In this document: positions 7,040-14,049 of the stretch, piece after piece
Numbering within the stretch: the stretch's first letter is position 1
Layout of the letters: each line of letters begins with the position of its first letter
Source: Bacteroidales bacterium
Lineage (GTDB): Bacteria; Bacteroidota; Bacteroidia; Bacteroidales; Paludibacteraceae
Direction of reading: 5' to 3'
Assembly (NCBI GenBank): GCA_900766775.1
Contig: CAAFXN010000224.1
Location: 1-14,656, forward strand
Length of the DNA stretch: 14,656 nt
Notes under the pieces: model-generated
Databases searched by the model: none
Seen by the model: the letters and a program-made list of their open reading frames with translations, nothing else
Told to the model about the DNA's origin: nothing
Position numbers and translations under genes: made by a program

Positions 7040-7756
7040 ATGACGAGACTAAGTGTAAACATCAATAAAATAGCCACATTGCGTAATGCCCGCGGGGGTA
7101 ATCTCCCCGATGTAGAGCGTTTTGCTGTAGATTGCGAACGCTTTGGTGCACAGGGCATTACGGTACACCCGCGTCCGGACGAGCGTCATATACGCCGTTC
7201 GGATGTTTATACGCTCAAGGATTTGGTTACCACGGAGTTTAACATCGAAGGCAACCCGACGGAGGCGTTCGTGCAGTTGGTTACGGAGGTGCGCCCTGCG
7301 CAGGTAACGCTGGTGCCGGACTCGCCGGAGCAACTGACGAGCAACCATGGATGGGACACGAAAGCTAATCTGGAGAGGCTACGGGGGCTGGCGGCGCGTT
7401 TTCATGCGGCAGGTATTCGCGTGAGCGTGTTCGTGGATGCCGACCCCGAGATGGTGCATTATGCCAAAGAAGCGGGGGCAGATAGGGTAGAGCTGTACAC
7501 CGGACCGTATGCCGAACTCTATGAGGAGAACCCTGAGAAAGCATTGGCGATGTATCGCCCTGCTGCCGAGCAAGCTCGCAAAGAGGGGCTGGGATTGAAC
7601 GCGGGACACGACCTGAATCTCCGGAATCTGCATGCTTTCGTGAGCGCGTTCCCGTGGGTGGACGAGGTAAGCATCGGACACGCGCTGGTGGCAGATGCGC
7701 TATATTTAGGAATAGAAGAAACCATTAAACAATACAGAAATGCTCTTGCAAATTAA
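7040..7756 (+). CDS. pdxJ: Pyridoxine 5'-phosphate synthase
   Basis: A 238-residue cytoplasmic TIM-barrel enzyme. It condenses 3-amino-2-oxopropyl phosphate with 1-deoxy-xylulose 5-phosphate to make pyridoxine 5'-phosphate, the last ring-forming step of the DXP-dependent vitamin B6 pathway. The family residues are all in place: LSVNINKIATLRNARGG (4-20), H43 in ITVHPRPDERHIR, E70 in EFNIEGNP, H190 in NAGHDLNLRN and H214 in SIGHAL. Length and start (ATG at 7040, about 38 nt after the predicted transcription start) are normal. It is the first gene of a packed unit, and its last 17 bases overlap the start of exbB. The link to the Ton energiser is positional; no shared function is evident. Confidence 0.97.
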   Translation: MTRLSVNINKIATLRNARGGNLPDVERFAVDCERFGAQGITVHPRPDERHIRRSDVYTLKDLVTTEFNIEGNPTEAFVQLVTEVRPAQVTLVPDSPEQLTSNHGWDTKANLERLRGLAARFHAAGIRVSVFVDADPEMVHYAKEAGADRVELYTGPYAELYEENPEKALAMYRPAAEQARKEGLGLNAGHDLNLRNLHAFVSAFPWVDEVSIGHALVADALYLGIEETIKQYRNALAN

Positions 7757-8435
7757 CGAACCTATCGCTACGGCTATGGACAGCGTGGCAGTAGCAGAAC
7801 AAACCGTAGAAGAATCGATAAACCTGTGGACTATGGCGCAGTATGGCGGCTGGATAATGATTATCCTTGCGCTCCTGCTGGCATGGGCGGTGTATATCTT
7901 CATTGAACGCATGGTGGTGCTGAAGAAAGCCACGAAGGAGGATAAGAGTTTCATGGATCGTATTCGCGACTATATCCACGATGGGAAGATAGACTCGGCG
8001 ATAAACCTCTGCAAGCAGACGAACACACCGTCGGCGCGGATGGTGGAGAAAGGAATCACCCGTATCGGTCGCCCGATGCAGGACGTGCAAGTGGCGATAG
8101 AGAACGTGGGAAACTTGGAGGTAAGTAAGTTGGAAAAAGGGCTGGTGATTATGGCGACCATCTCCGGCGGTGCTCCAATGTTGGGTTTCCTCGGTACGGT
8201 GCTGGGTATGGTGCAGACGTTCTATAACATGTCGCTCAACGCCAGCGGCGTGATAGAGATGTCGGCGCTGAGCACGGGCATGTATCAAGCGATGGTTACC
8301 ACGATCGGCGGTCTGATTGTAGGTATTCTGGCGATGTTCGCATATAACTTCCTTGTGGCGCGCATTGACCGCGTGGTGCGTCTGCTGGAGGGGCGCACGC
8401 TGGAGTTTATGGACCTGCTCAACGAACCCGCGTAA
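7740..8435 (+). CDS. exbB: ExbB/TolQ/MotA-family proton channel subunit
   Basis: A 231-residue inner-membrane protein with the three-helix ExbB layout: helix 1 at about 36-55 (GGWIMIILALLLAWAVYIFI), a cytoplasmic loop, helix 2 at about 136-160 (ISGGAPMLGFLGTVLGMVQT) and helix 3 at about 180-205 (TGMYQAMVTTIGGLIVG). The GxxPMLGFLGTVxGM stretch and the T-T-x-x-G-L pattern of helix 3 are family hallmarks. With ExbD it forms the proton-driven motor that energises TonB. The ATG at 7740 lies inside pdxJ in another frame, giving a 17-nt overlap; Met13 (ATG at 7776) is an alternative start that would remove the overlap. ExbB and TolQ cannot be separated by sequence alone; the tonB-like gene two places on favours ExbB. 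Confidence 0.93.
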   Translation: MLLQINEPIATAMDSVAVAEQTVEESINLWTMAQYGGWIMIILALLLAWAVYIFIERMVVLKKATKEDKSFMDRIRDYIHDGKIDSAINLCKQTNTPSARMVEKGITRIGRPMQDVQVAIENVGNLEVSKLEKGLVIMATISGGAPMLGFLGTVLGMVQTFYNMSLNASGVIEMSALSTGMYQAMVTTIGGLIVGILAMFAYNFLVARIDRVVRLLEGRTLEFMDLLNEPA

Positions 8436-8439
8436 GGGC

Positions 8440-8474
8440 TAATTGTTAATTTTTAATTTTTAATTGTTAATTGG
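8440..8474. repeat. Heptamer repeat (TAATTKT)x5 between exbB and exbD
   Basis: Five consecutive 7-base units fill the gap: TAATTGT, TAATTTT, TAATTTT, TAATTGT, TAATTGG. They lie between the exbB stop and the exbD start. A period of 7 is not compatible with coding. Confidence 0.85.
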
Positions 8475-8481
8475 TGTCCGC

Positions 8482-8889
8482 ATGTCATTAAAGCGCAGAA
8501 ATAAAGTTACCGCCACGTTTGCGATGTCGTCGATGACCGACCTCATCTTCCTGCTGTTGCTGTTCTTCGTGATGGCGAGCACGATGTCGTCGCCCAATGA
8601 TATCAAGATAAACCTGCCGCAGGCGCGTGCCAAGCAAGCCACGAAGAAAGTGGTGGCGAAGGTGTCGATAGACAACCTCGGCAACTATTTTGTAGGCATA
8701 GGCAATGCAAAGCAGAAACCGATTGCCGCAGAGGACTTGGAAGCCTATCTGAGCACTATTCAGCAGCAGGATTCCACGATGTATATTGCCCTGCATGCCG
8801 ATGAGGATATACCTTACAAGGAGGTAGTGCGCGTACTGGATATCGCCAACGAGCACAAGATGAAACTGGTAGTCGCAACGAAAAGATGA
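8482..8889 (+). CDS. exbD: ExbD/TolR-family biopolymer transport protein
   Basis: A 135-residue protein with a short basic cytoplasmic N-terminus (MSLKRRNKVTATFAMSS), one transmembrane helix at about 19-34 (TDLIFLLLLFFVMAST) and a periplasmic domain of about 100 residues. D20, at the start of the helix, is the conserved aspartate that carries protons through the ExbB-ExbD channel in this family. The ATG at 8482 is preferred over a TTG at 8464, because the extra residues would be encoded by the heptamer repeat and would not belong to the family. The stop codon overlaps the next start in ATGA, which suggests translational coupling to tonB. Confidence 0.92.
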   Translation: MSLKRRNKVTATFAMSSMTDLIFLLLLFFVMASTMSSPNDIKINLPQARAKQATKKVVAKVSIDNLGNYFVGIGNAKQKPIAAEDLEAYLSTIQQQDSTMYIALHADEDIPYKEVVRVLDIANEHKMKLVVATKR

Positions 8890-9662
8890 CCAATAAACAG
8901 CAAGCACATACTATTGCCGCTATAGGGACGGTTGTGTTCCTCTTGTTGCTGTTCTTGCTCCTGTGGTTTGTCTATATAGGCGCGCCGGTACAAGAGGAGG
9001 ACGAGGGGATAGAGATTGCGTTCGGCGAGATGACAGAGACGCAGTCGTATGCGTCCGCCGCCGCCTCCGAGCCCGTTGCACCCCAAGCAGTTACCGCTCC
9101 CGTGGAGCCTGCCACGCCGACCCACAACGACCTGATGACGCAGGAGGATGAGGAATCGCTGGAGTTGGCTCGTCAGCGCGAGGAAGAGGAGCGTCTGCGC
9201 CGCGAGGCGGAGGCAGAGCGCTTGCGACAAGAGCAGGCGGCAGCAGAGCAGAAAGCACGGGAAGATGCTGCGATTGCTAAGGCGAATCAGATGGGCTCGC
9301 TATTCGGCAAGCAGACGGGCGGCGCAGCAGGTAGCGGGGATGTGCAAGGCGGGTCGCAAAAAGGAAATCCTGTGCCCGGGCATGGCACCGTAGGCGGCAG
9401 TTCGTGGACGCTGGCGGGGAGAGGTGTGAAATCCTTGCCGAGACCTGATACTAACTTTACGCAAGAGGGGAAAGTGATAGTGGCGATATGGGTGGATGCA
9501 AACGGCAACGTAACGGATGCGCAGGTGCAAGGCGGAACAGTGAGCGACAAGGCGACACAAGAGTTGGCGCGGAAAGCCGCCCTGCAAGCGAAGTTCACGC
9601 CGGCAGGAGACGGCAACACAAAAGCGAAAGGAACAATCACATATACATTCAAATTCAATTAA
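8886..9662 (+). CDS. tonB: TonB-family energy transducer
   Basis: A 258-residue protein anchored by one N-terminal helix (about 10-31, with a run of Leu and Phe). A periplasmic spacer follows: an Ala/Pro stretch (57-79), a highly charged Glu/Arg segment of helical or coiled-coil character (85-130) and a Gly/Ser-rich link (137-180). The C-terminal TonB domain spans about 185-258 (KVIVAIWVDANGNVTDAQVQ at 196-215, then TYTFKFN at the end). It would carry proton-motive energy from ExbBD to outer-membrane TonB-dependent transporters such as SusC-type importers. The spacer is charged rather than the classical Pro-Lys/Pro-Glu type, somewhat like TolA. The ATGA overlap with exbD supports one transcript for pdxJ-exbB-exbD-tonB. 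Confidence 0.88.
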   Translation: MTNKQQAHTIAAIGTVVFLLLLFLLLWFVYIGAPVQEEDEGIEIAFGEMTETQSYASAAASEPVAPQAVTAPVEPATPTHNDLMTQEDEESLELARQREEEERLRREAEAERLRQEQAAAEQKAREDAAIAKANQMGSLFGKQTGGAAGSGDVQGGSQKGNPVPGHGTVGGSSWTLAGRGVKSLPRPDTNFTQEGKVIVAIWVDANGNVTDAQVQGGTVSDKATQELARKAALQAKFTPAGDGNTKAKGTITYTFKFN

Positions 9663-9688
9663 ATTGTTAAATCTTAAATGATTAAATT
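9659..9688. repeat. TTAAATN heptamer-like repeat before the DJ-1 family gene
   Basis: TTAAATT, TTAAATC, TTAAATG and TTAAATT occur at 9659, 9667, 9674 and 9682, with one-base spacers at two places. The array runs from the tonB stop codon right up to the ATG at 9689. Confidence 0.65.
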
Positions 9689-10216
9689 ATGAATTATTTG
9701 TTTCTTGACAACGGCTTCGAAGAGATAGAAGCCATCACCACCATTGATTTACTTCGTCGTGCGAACATCCATCTTACGACGGTGTCGGTAACAGGCAAAC
9801 CGATGGTGTTGGGGGCACACAACATCGCGGTGGAAGCCGACGGGTTGATTGAGGACATCGATTTCTCCGATGCAGAGATGCTAATCCTGCCCGGGGGACC
9901 GACCAAGTTGGGCGAATGCCATTTGCTCTGCGACCTGCTCAAACAACACAACGAAGAGGGAAAAATGATTGCTGCGATATGTGCTGCTCCGTCCGTGTTG
10001 GGGAAACTCGGTATCTTGGAGGGGAAGCAAGCGACCTGCTATCCGGGCTTTGAGCAGTATCTTGGTGAGAGTTTCATAGGCGGACTGGTGGTAGAATCGA
10101 AGAATATCATTACCGCCAAAGGTCCCGGCTTGTCCAGCGATTTTGCATTCTGCCTGATTGAGAAACTGGCAGGTAGCGAGGTGGCAGACCAAGTGTATGA
10201 TGCGGCACAATACTAA
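9689..10216 (+). CDS. DJ-1/PfpI-family protein (YajL-like)
   Basis: A 175-residue single-domain protein of the DJ-1/ThiJ/PfpI family. C98 in IAAICAAPSVLGKLG is the nucleophile-elbow cysteine, and E14 in GFEEIEAIT matches the glutamate that hydrogen-bonds it in DJ-1. The LILPGGP loop (65-71) and GPGLSSDFAF (145-154) are further family marks. Members are reported as oxidative-stress chaperones and glyoxalase/deglycase-type enzymes; the precise activity is disputed and cannot be read from sequence. The gene starts 26 bp after tonB and may be co-transcribed with it. It ends just before a hairpin. Confidence 0.92.
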   Translation: MNYLFLDNGFEEIEAITTIDLLRRANIHLTTVSVTGKPMVLGAHNIAVEADGLIEDIDFSDAEMLILPGGPTKLGECHLLCDLLKQHNEEGKMIAAICAAPSVLGKLGILEGKQATCYPGFEQYLGESFIGGLVVESKNIITAKGPGLSSDFAFCLIEKLAGSEVADQVYDAAQY

Positions 10217-10218
10217 AA

Positions 10219-10242
10219 AAAGCCACGTTATATCGTGGCTTA
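10219..10242. terminator. Hairpin after the DJ-1 family gene (terminator or leader element)
   Basis: AGCCACG (10221-10227) pairs with CGTGGCT (10234-10240) around a 6-nt loop, extended by flanking A/T pairs. A run of seven A precedes the stem and TTATAA follows it. The downstream U-tract is poor on the plus strand, so termination there may be partial; on the minus strand the A-run would give a good U-tract. No TAnnTTTG promoter was found between it and the next gene. Confidence 0.55.
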
Positions 10243-10276
10243 TAACAATAACAAGACTAACTAACAAACACTACAA

Positions 10277-11401
10277 ATGAAGAAACTATTTACACTTGTC
10301 CTCGGATTGGCTGCGGTTTGTGCAGTGAGTGCACAAGAGGCAGAGACGAAGGAAAATCCGTGGAAATTTAACGGTACCGTAGGGCTGAATGCTGCCGCAA
10401 CGGGTATGTGGAACTGGGCAGCCGGCGGTAACAACAACGTCAACGGCGTGGCATCCACCAAGTTGCGTCTGCTGTATCATGAGAACAGCATGGCATGGGA
10501 GACCAACCTTGATATGGAGTACGGTTTGTCGTGGATAGACCAAGAGTATGATGCGTTGCAAAAGACGAGCGACAAAATCAACTTCAATACCAAGTTCGGT
10601 TGGGAGTTCCATAAGACATGGTATTTGACCGTTTCCGCAGGTTTCCAAAGTCAGTTCGCTTATGGTCGTGCATACGATGGAACGGAACTTTTCGACCCGA
10701 TTATCTCGAAATGGTTAGCACCTTCGTACACGGATATTGCTGTCGGTATTGACTGGAAACCGAATGATATCTTCTCCATCTATCTGTCGCCGGTAGCAGG
10801 GCGTCTCACGACGGCTTATGTAGGCGGGAAATTGGATGATAAGTCCAGAACCATTACCTATCCGGACGGCTCGCCGGTGTATCCCAATGGATTGGAGCAG
10901 GAACTGAAAGAGAAATATGCCGTTTGGCACTATACGGTGGTAGATGAGCAGACCGGAGAAATCGGGAAAGCGTATGACAGGAACCTGCGTGCAGAGTTGG
11001 GTCTCTCGCTGAAGGGTAGCATTAACTACACCTACAAAGACTTAAAAATCATCACTTCGGTGGGTTTGTTCACTCCGTATAGTTGGAATAAAGTAGATGT
11101 GTATCAGGATGCAGACGGTAAGTTATACAAGAATTTGGGCGATGGTACTCAAAACTTCGACAACATGACCCATATCGGTTACCTTGACAACAACCGCCGT
11201 TTTGGAAACTTTGATGTGGACTGGGATTTCGCTATTTCTTATCAATTCTTGAAGTGCCTGCAAGTGTCGCTCAATACTTCGCTCAAGTACTATAACGGCA
11301 CGCTCATTGAGAAGTTTGACAAGGACGGCACCTCGCTGGGTAAGGCAGAGCGCGTACAGTTTAAGTCCGTTATCGGTCTGGGTATCGGATACTCATTCTA
11401 A
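10277..11401 (+). CDS. DUF3078-family outer-membrane beta-barrel protein
   Basis: A 374-residue protein with a clear signal peptide: MKKLFTLVLGLAAVCAVSAQ, cleavage likely after A19. The mature N-terminus has the DUF3078 pattern of repeated Trp/Gly-rich strands (GMWNWAAGGNNNVNGVAS at 39-56, then KLRLLYHENSMAWETNLDM). Alternating aromatic and polar residues continue to a C-terminal GLGIGYSF ending in Phe, as expected for a barrel recognised by the outer-membrane assembly machinery. The function of this Bacteroidota family is unknown. Its stop is three bases from the ATG of the coiled-coil gene, so the two are very probably co-transcribed. Confidence 0.85.
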   Translation: MKKLFTLVLGLAAVCAVSAQEAETKENPWKFNGTVGLNAAATGMWNWAAGGNNNVNGVASTKLRLLYHENSMAWETNLDMEYGLSWIDQEYDALQKTSDKINFNTKFGWEFHKTWYLTVSAGFQSQFAYGRAYDGTELFDPIISKWLAPSYTDIAVGIDWKPNDIFSIYLSPVAGRLTTAYVGGKLDDKSRTITYPDGSPVYPNGLEQELKEKYAVWHYTVVDEQTGEIGKAYDRNLRAELGLSLKGSINYTYKDLKIITSVGLFTPYSWNKVDVYQDADGKLYKNLGDGTQNFDNMTHIGYLDNNRRFGNFDVDWDFAISYQFLKCLQVSLNTSLKYYNGTLIEKFDKDGTSLGKAERVQFKSVIGLGIGYSF

Positions 11402-11404
11402 ATT

Positions 11405-11704
11405 ATGAAAGCGGTAGAGCAATTAGAGCATAATATACATATCCTTTTGGAGCGTTATCAAACGCTTCAAAAGGAGAATGCTCTACTGCGCGAAGATTTA
11501 CAAGAGCAGCGACAGGAGATTATTCGCAGCCATAGCGAACTGCAAGAATTACAAAAACAATGTCGGCTTTTGAGTACGGCAAACGCTATTGGCGGCGATG
11601 CTGCCACCAGAGAAAACGCATATAGGCGACTGAGTTATATCATCGCACAGATAGACAAAGCCATCGCCGCATTGGCTAACGAAAGCCTGACCACTAACCA
11701 CTGA
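11405..11704 (+). CDS. Small coiled-coil protein upstream of zapA (unknown function)
   Basis: A 99-residue protein that is almost entirely predicted helix. A heptad-like coiled coil runs from about residue 3 to 58 (Leu-rich with Glu, Gln and Lys), followed by a short Gly/Ala hinge (62-67) and a second helix (68-92). There are no Cys pairs, signal peptide or membrane helix, so it is likely cytoplasmic. Its position just ahead of zapA suggests a divisome-associated helper with some ZapB-like character; that is inference from position and coiled coil only. The last residues (SLTTNH) are encoded by a heptanucleotide repeat that continues past the stop codon, so the tail is probably not conserved. 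Confidence 0.75.
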   Translation: MKAVEQLEHNIHILLERYQTLQKENALLREDLQEQRQEIIRSHSELQELQKQCRLLSTANAIGGDAATRENAYRRLSYIIAQIDKAIAALANESLTTNH

Positions 11705-11720
11705 CCACTGACAACTAATC
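11687..11720. repeat. Heptamer repeat (CTGACCA-type) spanning a gene end and a gene start
   Basis: Units CTGACCA, CTAACCA, CTGACCA and CTGACAA, with a partial CTAATC, run without a break from 11687 to 11720. The array begins inside the coiled-coil gene, contains its TGA stop and ends at the base before the TTG start of zapA. Confidence 0.85.
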
Positions 11721-12035
11721 TTGCTTCCGGCTAAGCAACATATTAACCTTCAGATCGGGGCGCACAATGTGTCGCTGGATATACCGCGTGAGGCGGAGCC
11801 GCTCTACCGAAAGGCTGCGGTTACCCTCAACGAACGATTTCGGTATTATCAACAGCGTATGCTCAAAGCCTCCGCGGAACAATTGTGGTTGTACGTGGCG
11901 CTGGAGTTGGCAGTGAATCTGCATGCTGATGCAAGAGAGAAAAGCCTAAAACCTATCCATGAAAAAGTAGAAATGCTCAATCAACTGATTGAGAGTTGCC
12001 TTCAGAATGAGAATAACGAGGGCATTGTCAAATAA
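11721..12035 (+). CDS. zapA: Cell division protein ZapA (TTG start)
   Basis: A 104-residue protein matching the ZapA family, which binds and bundles FtsZ polymers at the division ring. The N-terminal part INLQIGAHNVSLDIPREAEP (9-28) is the family beta-strand pair, followed by YRKAAVTLNERFRYY and a C-terminal coiled-coil dimerisation helix (about 50-95). There is no in-frame ATG before Met53 (11877), which would remove the conserved domain, and an in-frame stop lies at 11709-11711. TTG at 11721 is therefore the best start. It directly abuts the heptamer repeat, with no visible ribosome binding site. Order in the unit: coiled-coil gene, zapA, rny. Confidence 0.85.
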   Translation: MLPAKQHINLQIGAHNVSLDIPREAEPLYRKAAVTLNERFRYYQQRMLKASAEQLWLYVALELAVNLHADAREKSLKPIHEKVEMLNQLIESCLQNENNEGIVK

Positions 12036-12072
12036 GCACATAAATAACAATTAATCATAAATAAACAATACT

Positions 12073-13629
12073 ATGCTATTATTAGAGATCACACCACTTA
12101 TCTGTGTCTTGATTGCAATAGGATGTGCGCTGTTAGGAGCATTTATTTGCTTCCTGATATTCCGTATGATTGGCGCCAACCTTGTGAAAAAGGCAGCAGA
12201 AGAAGCCGAAGTGCTGAAGAAAAACAAAATTATCGAGGCAAAGGAGAAATTCATTGCCCTCAAGTTAGAACACGAGAACATGGTTCGGGAGCAGGAGAAG
12301 AAACGCCAGCAACTCGACCAACGCTTGCAACAACGCGAGCAACAACTCAACCAACGTCAAGGCGAAATCCAACGTGCGCAGAACGACTTCAACCAGCGCA
12401 TGCAGCAGAAAGAGCAGCAGGTGGAGCAACAGCAGAAAGCCTTGGAGTTCAAATCGCAAGAAGTAGAGAAACTGCAACGTCAGGCTGAACAACAGTTGGA
12501 GAAGATGTCCGGCATGTCCGCCGAGGAAGCCAAAGCGCAACTCATCGAATCGCTGAAGGATGAGGCGAAGACGGCTGCGATGTCGTATATCAACGAGATT
12601 ATGGACGATGCACGCCTGAATGCCAACAAAGAGGCAAAACGCATTGTGATACAGACCATTCAGCGTGTGGCAAGTGAGACGGCAGCGGAGAACACTGTGT
12701 CGGTATTCCATATTGACAGCGATGAAGTGAAAGGTCGTATCATTGGTCGCGAGGGGCGCAATATCCGCGCATTGGAAGCAGCTACGGGTGTTGAGATTAT
12801 TGTGGATGACACCCCCGAAGCTATCACGCTGTCAGCATTTGACCCCGTTCGCCGCGAAATAGCACGCCTTTCGCTACACCAACTGGTGCAAGATGGGCGT
12901 ATCCACCCCGCGCGTATTGAGGAGGTGGTTGCGAAGGTAACGAAGCAAGTGGAGGACGAGATTATCGAGACAGGTAAGCGTACCACTATCGACCTTGGTA
13001 TCCATGGTCTGCACCCCGAACTGGTGCGCTTGGTGGGCAAGATGAAATACCGTTCTTCGTATGGTCAGAACCTGTTGCAACATGCCCGCGAGACGGCTAA
13101 CTTGTGCGCAGCGATGGCGGGCGAGTTGGGGCTGAACACCAAGGCGGCGAAACGCGCCGGTCTGTTGCACGATATAGGCAAGGTGGCGGACGAGGATGTG
13201 GAACTTCCGCACGCAGAACTCGGTATGAAACTCTGCGAGAAGTTCGGTGAGAAACCCGATATCTGCAATGCCGTAGGTGCACACCACGACGAGTGTGAGA
13301 TGAAGACGCTCATCGCGCCTATCGTGCAAGCATGCGACGCTATCTCCGGCGCACGACCGGGGGCGCGTCGAGAGATTGTCGAGAGTTATGTAAAGCGTCT
13401 GAATGACTTGGAGAACATGGCGATGTCCTTCCCGGGAGTTATCAAGACCTACGCGCTGCAAGCAGGTCGCGAACTGCGCGTCATTGTCGGTGCCGACAAA
13501 ATCAGCGACAAGGATACCGAACTGCTCTCGTTCGATTTGGCAAAGCGTATCCAAGACGAGATGACCTACCCGGGTCAAGTGAAAGTAACCGTCATCCGCG
13601 AAACCCGCGCCATCAACTACGCGAAGTAG
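12073..13629 (+). CDS. rny: Ribonuclease Y
   Basis: A 518-residue membrane-anchored endoribonuclease that starts mRNA decay by internal cleavage. One N-terminal helix (about 5-31) is followed by a long Gln/Glu/Arg-rich coiled coil (about 40-160). The KH RNA-binding domain (about 208-270) has the loop GRIIGREGRNIRAL (221-234). The HD hydrolase domain (about 330-430) has metal-binding H337 in LLQHARE, the H366-D367 pair in GLLHDIGKVADED, H404-H405 in GAHHDE and D422. The C-terminal domain ends in VTVIRETRAINYAK. Length and all motifs are normal. A 37-bp AT-rich gap with a loose CATAAATAAACAAT repeat separates it from zapA. A strong terminator lies about 108 bp after the stop. Confidence 0.97.
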   Translation: MLLLEITPLICVLIAIGCALLGAFICFLIFRMIGANLVKKAAEEAEVLKKNKIIEAKEKFIALKLEHENMVREQEKKRQQLDQRLQQREQQLNQRQGEIQRAQNDFNQRMQQKEQQVEQQQKALEFKSQEVEKLQRQAEQQLEKMSGMSAEEAKAQLIESLKDEAKTAAMSYINEIMDDARLNANKEAKRIVIQTIQRVASETAAENTVSVFHIDSDEVKGRIIGREGRNIRALEAATGVEIIVDDTPEAITLSAFDPVRREIARLSLHQLVQDGRIHPARIEEVVAKVTKQVEDEIIETGKRTTIDLGIHGLHPELVRLVGKMKYRSSYGQNLLQHARETANLCAAMAGELGLNTKAAKRAGLLHDIGKVADEDVELPHAELGMKLCEKFGEKPDICNAVGAHHDECEMKTLIAPIVQACDAISGARPGARREIVESYVKRLNDLENMAMSFPGVIKTYALQAGRELRVIVGADKISDKDTELLSFDLAKRIQDEMTYPGQVKVTVIRETRAINYAK

Positions 13630-13670
13630 GGTAGGTAAGTAGGGGCTTTTAGTGTGTTTTTCGAGGGGCG

Positions 13671-13693
13671 TATGCAGGGTAAATCCCGCATAA
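13671..13693. other. Small bulged hairpin after rny
   Basis: TATGC pairs with GCATA, and GGG with CCC, around TAAAT, with one bulged A (13671-13692). It lies between the rny stop and the main terminator and has no T-run, so it may only stabilise the transcript end. Confidence 0.35.
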
Positions 13694-13736
13694 TGATTAT
13701 ACAACGAACTATACGCTAAAATTGTAGTTGCATATT

Positions 13737-13779
13737 AAAGGGGGTGTGTCAAAAAAACATGACGCACCCTCTTTTTTTT
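13737..13779 (+). terminator. Strong intrinsic terminator of the rny transcript
   Basis: AAAGGGGGTGTGTC (13737-13750) pairs with GACGCACCCTCTTT (13761-13774) over 14 positions, including two G-U wobbles, around a 10-nt loop. A run of eight T follows at 13772-13779. This is the best terminator in the window and closes the DUF3078 to rny group. Confidence 0.9.
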
Positions 13780-13798
13780 ATGGGCAAGGTGAATAGAA

Positions 13799-13904
13799 AA
13801 AAGATTTTTAATAGAAAAGATTTTTAGTGAAGATTTTCATATGATTTCTGAGCGAAGCGAAACAATCAAACAATCGCTCTACCTATTTTGGGAAAAGATT
13901 TTTA
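13799..13904. repeat. Three copies of AAAAGATTTTTA in an AT-rich gene-free stretch
   Basis: The 12-mer occurs at 13799-13810, 13815-13826 and 13893-13904. The second and third copies extend similarly (AGTGAAGATTTT and AGTAAGATTATG). A 6-bp GAGCGA/TCGCTC inverted repeat lies between copies two and three (13850-13855 with 13874-13879). No gene was found from 13630 to 14141; apart from these repeats, the two hairpins before them and the promoter and leader after them, nothing else is visible. Confidence 0.65.
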
Positions 13905-14006
13905 GTAAGATTATGCCGTTAAGCAGATTCTTCCACTCTTCCTAATTGGTAAAACCTACAAGAATCTTCTCATACGAAAAGAATTCCTCAAAAAACACCT
14001 CTCCTC

Positions 14007-14037
14007 TTGCGTATATCAAAGAAATTTCGTACCTTTG
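14007..14037 (+). promoter_or_regulatory. Bacteroidota-type promoter for the small hypothetical gene
   Basis: TTG at 14007-14009, exactly 20 bases, then TACCTTTG at 14030-14037. Transcription would begin near 14043, about 100 nt ahead of the ATG at 14142. This rules out start codons at 13946 and 14007 for the gene that follows. Confidence 0.85.
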
Positions 14038-14049
14038 TCGCCGTATTCC

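Noticed and set aside
8464..8481. TTG start for exbD
   Set aside because: The added residues come from the heptamer repeat; the ATG at 8482 gives the usual basic N-terminus ahead of the helix.
12036..12072. 6S RNA gene downstream of zapA, as in gamma-proteobacteria
   Set aside because: Only 37 AT-rich bases separate zapA from rny, too few for 6S RNA.
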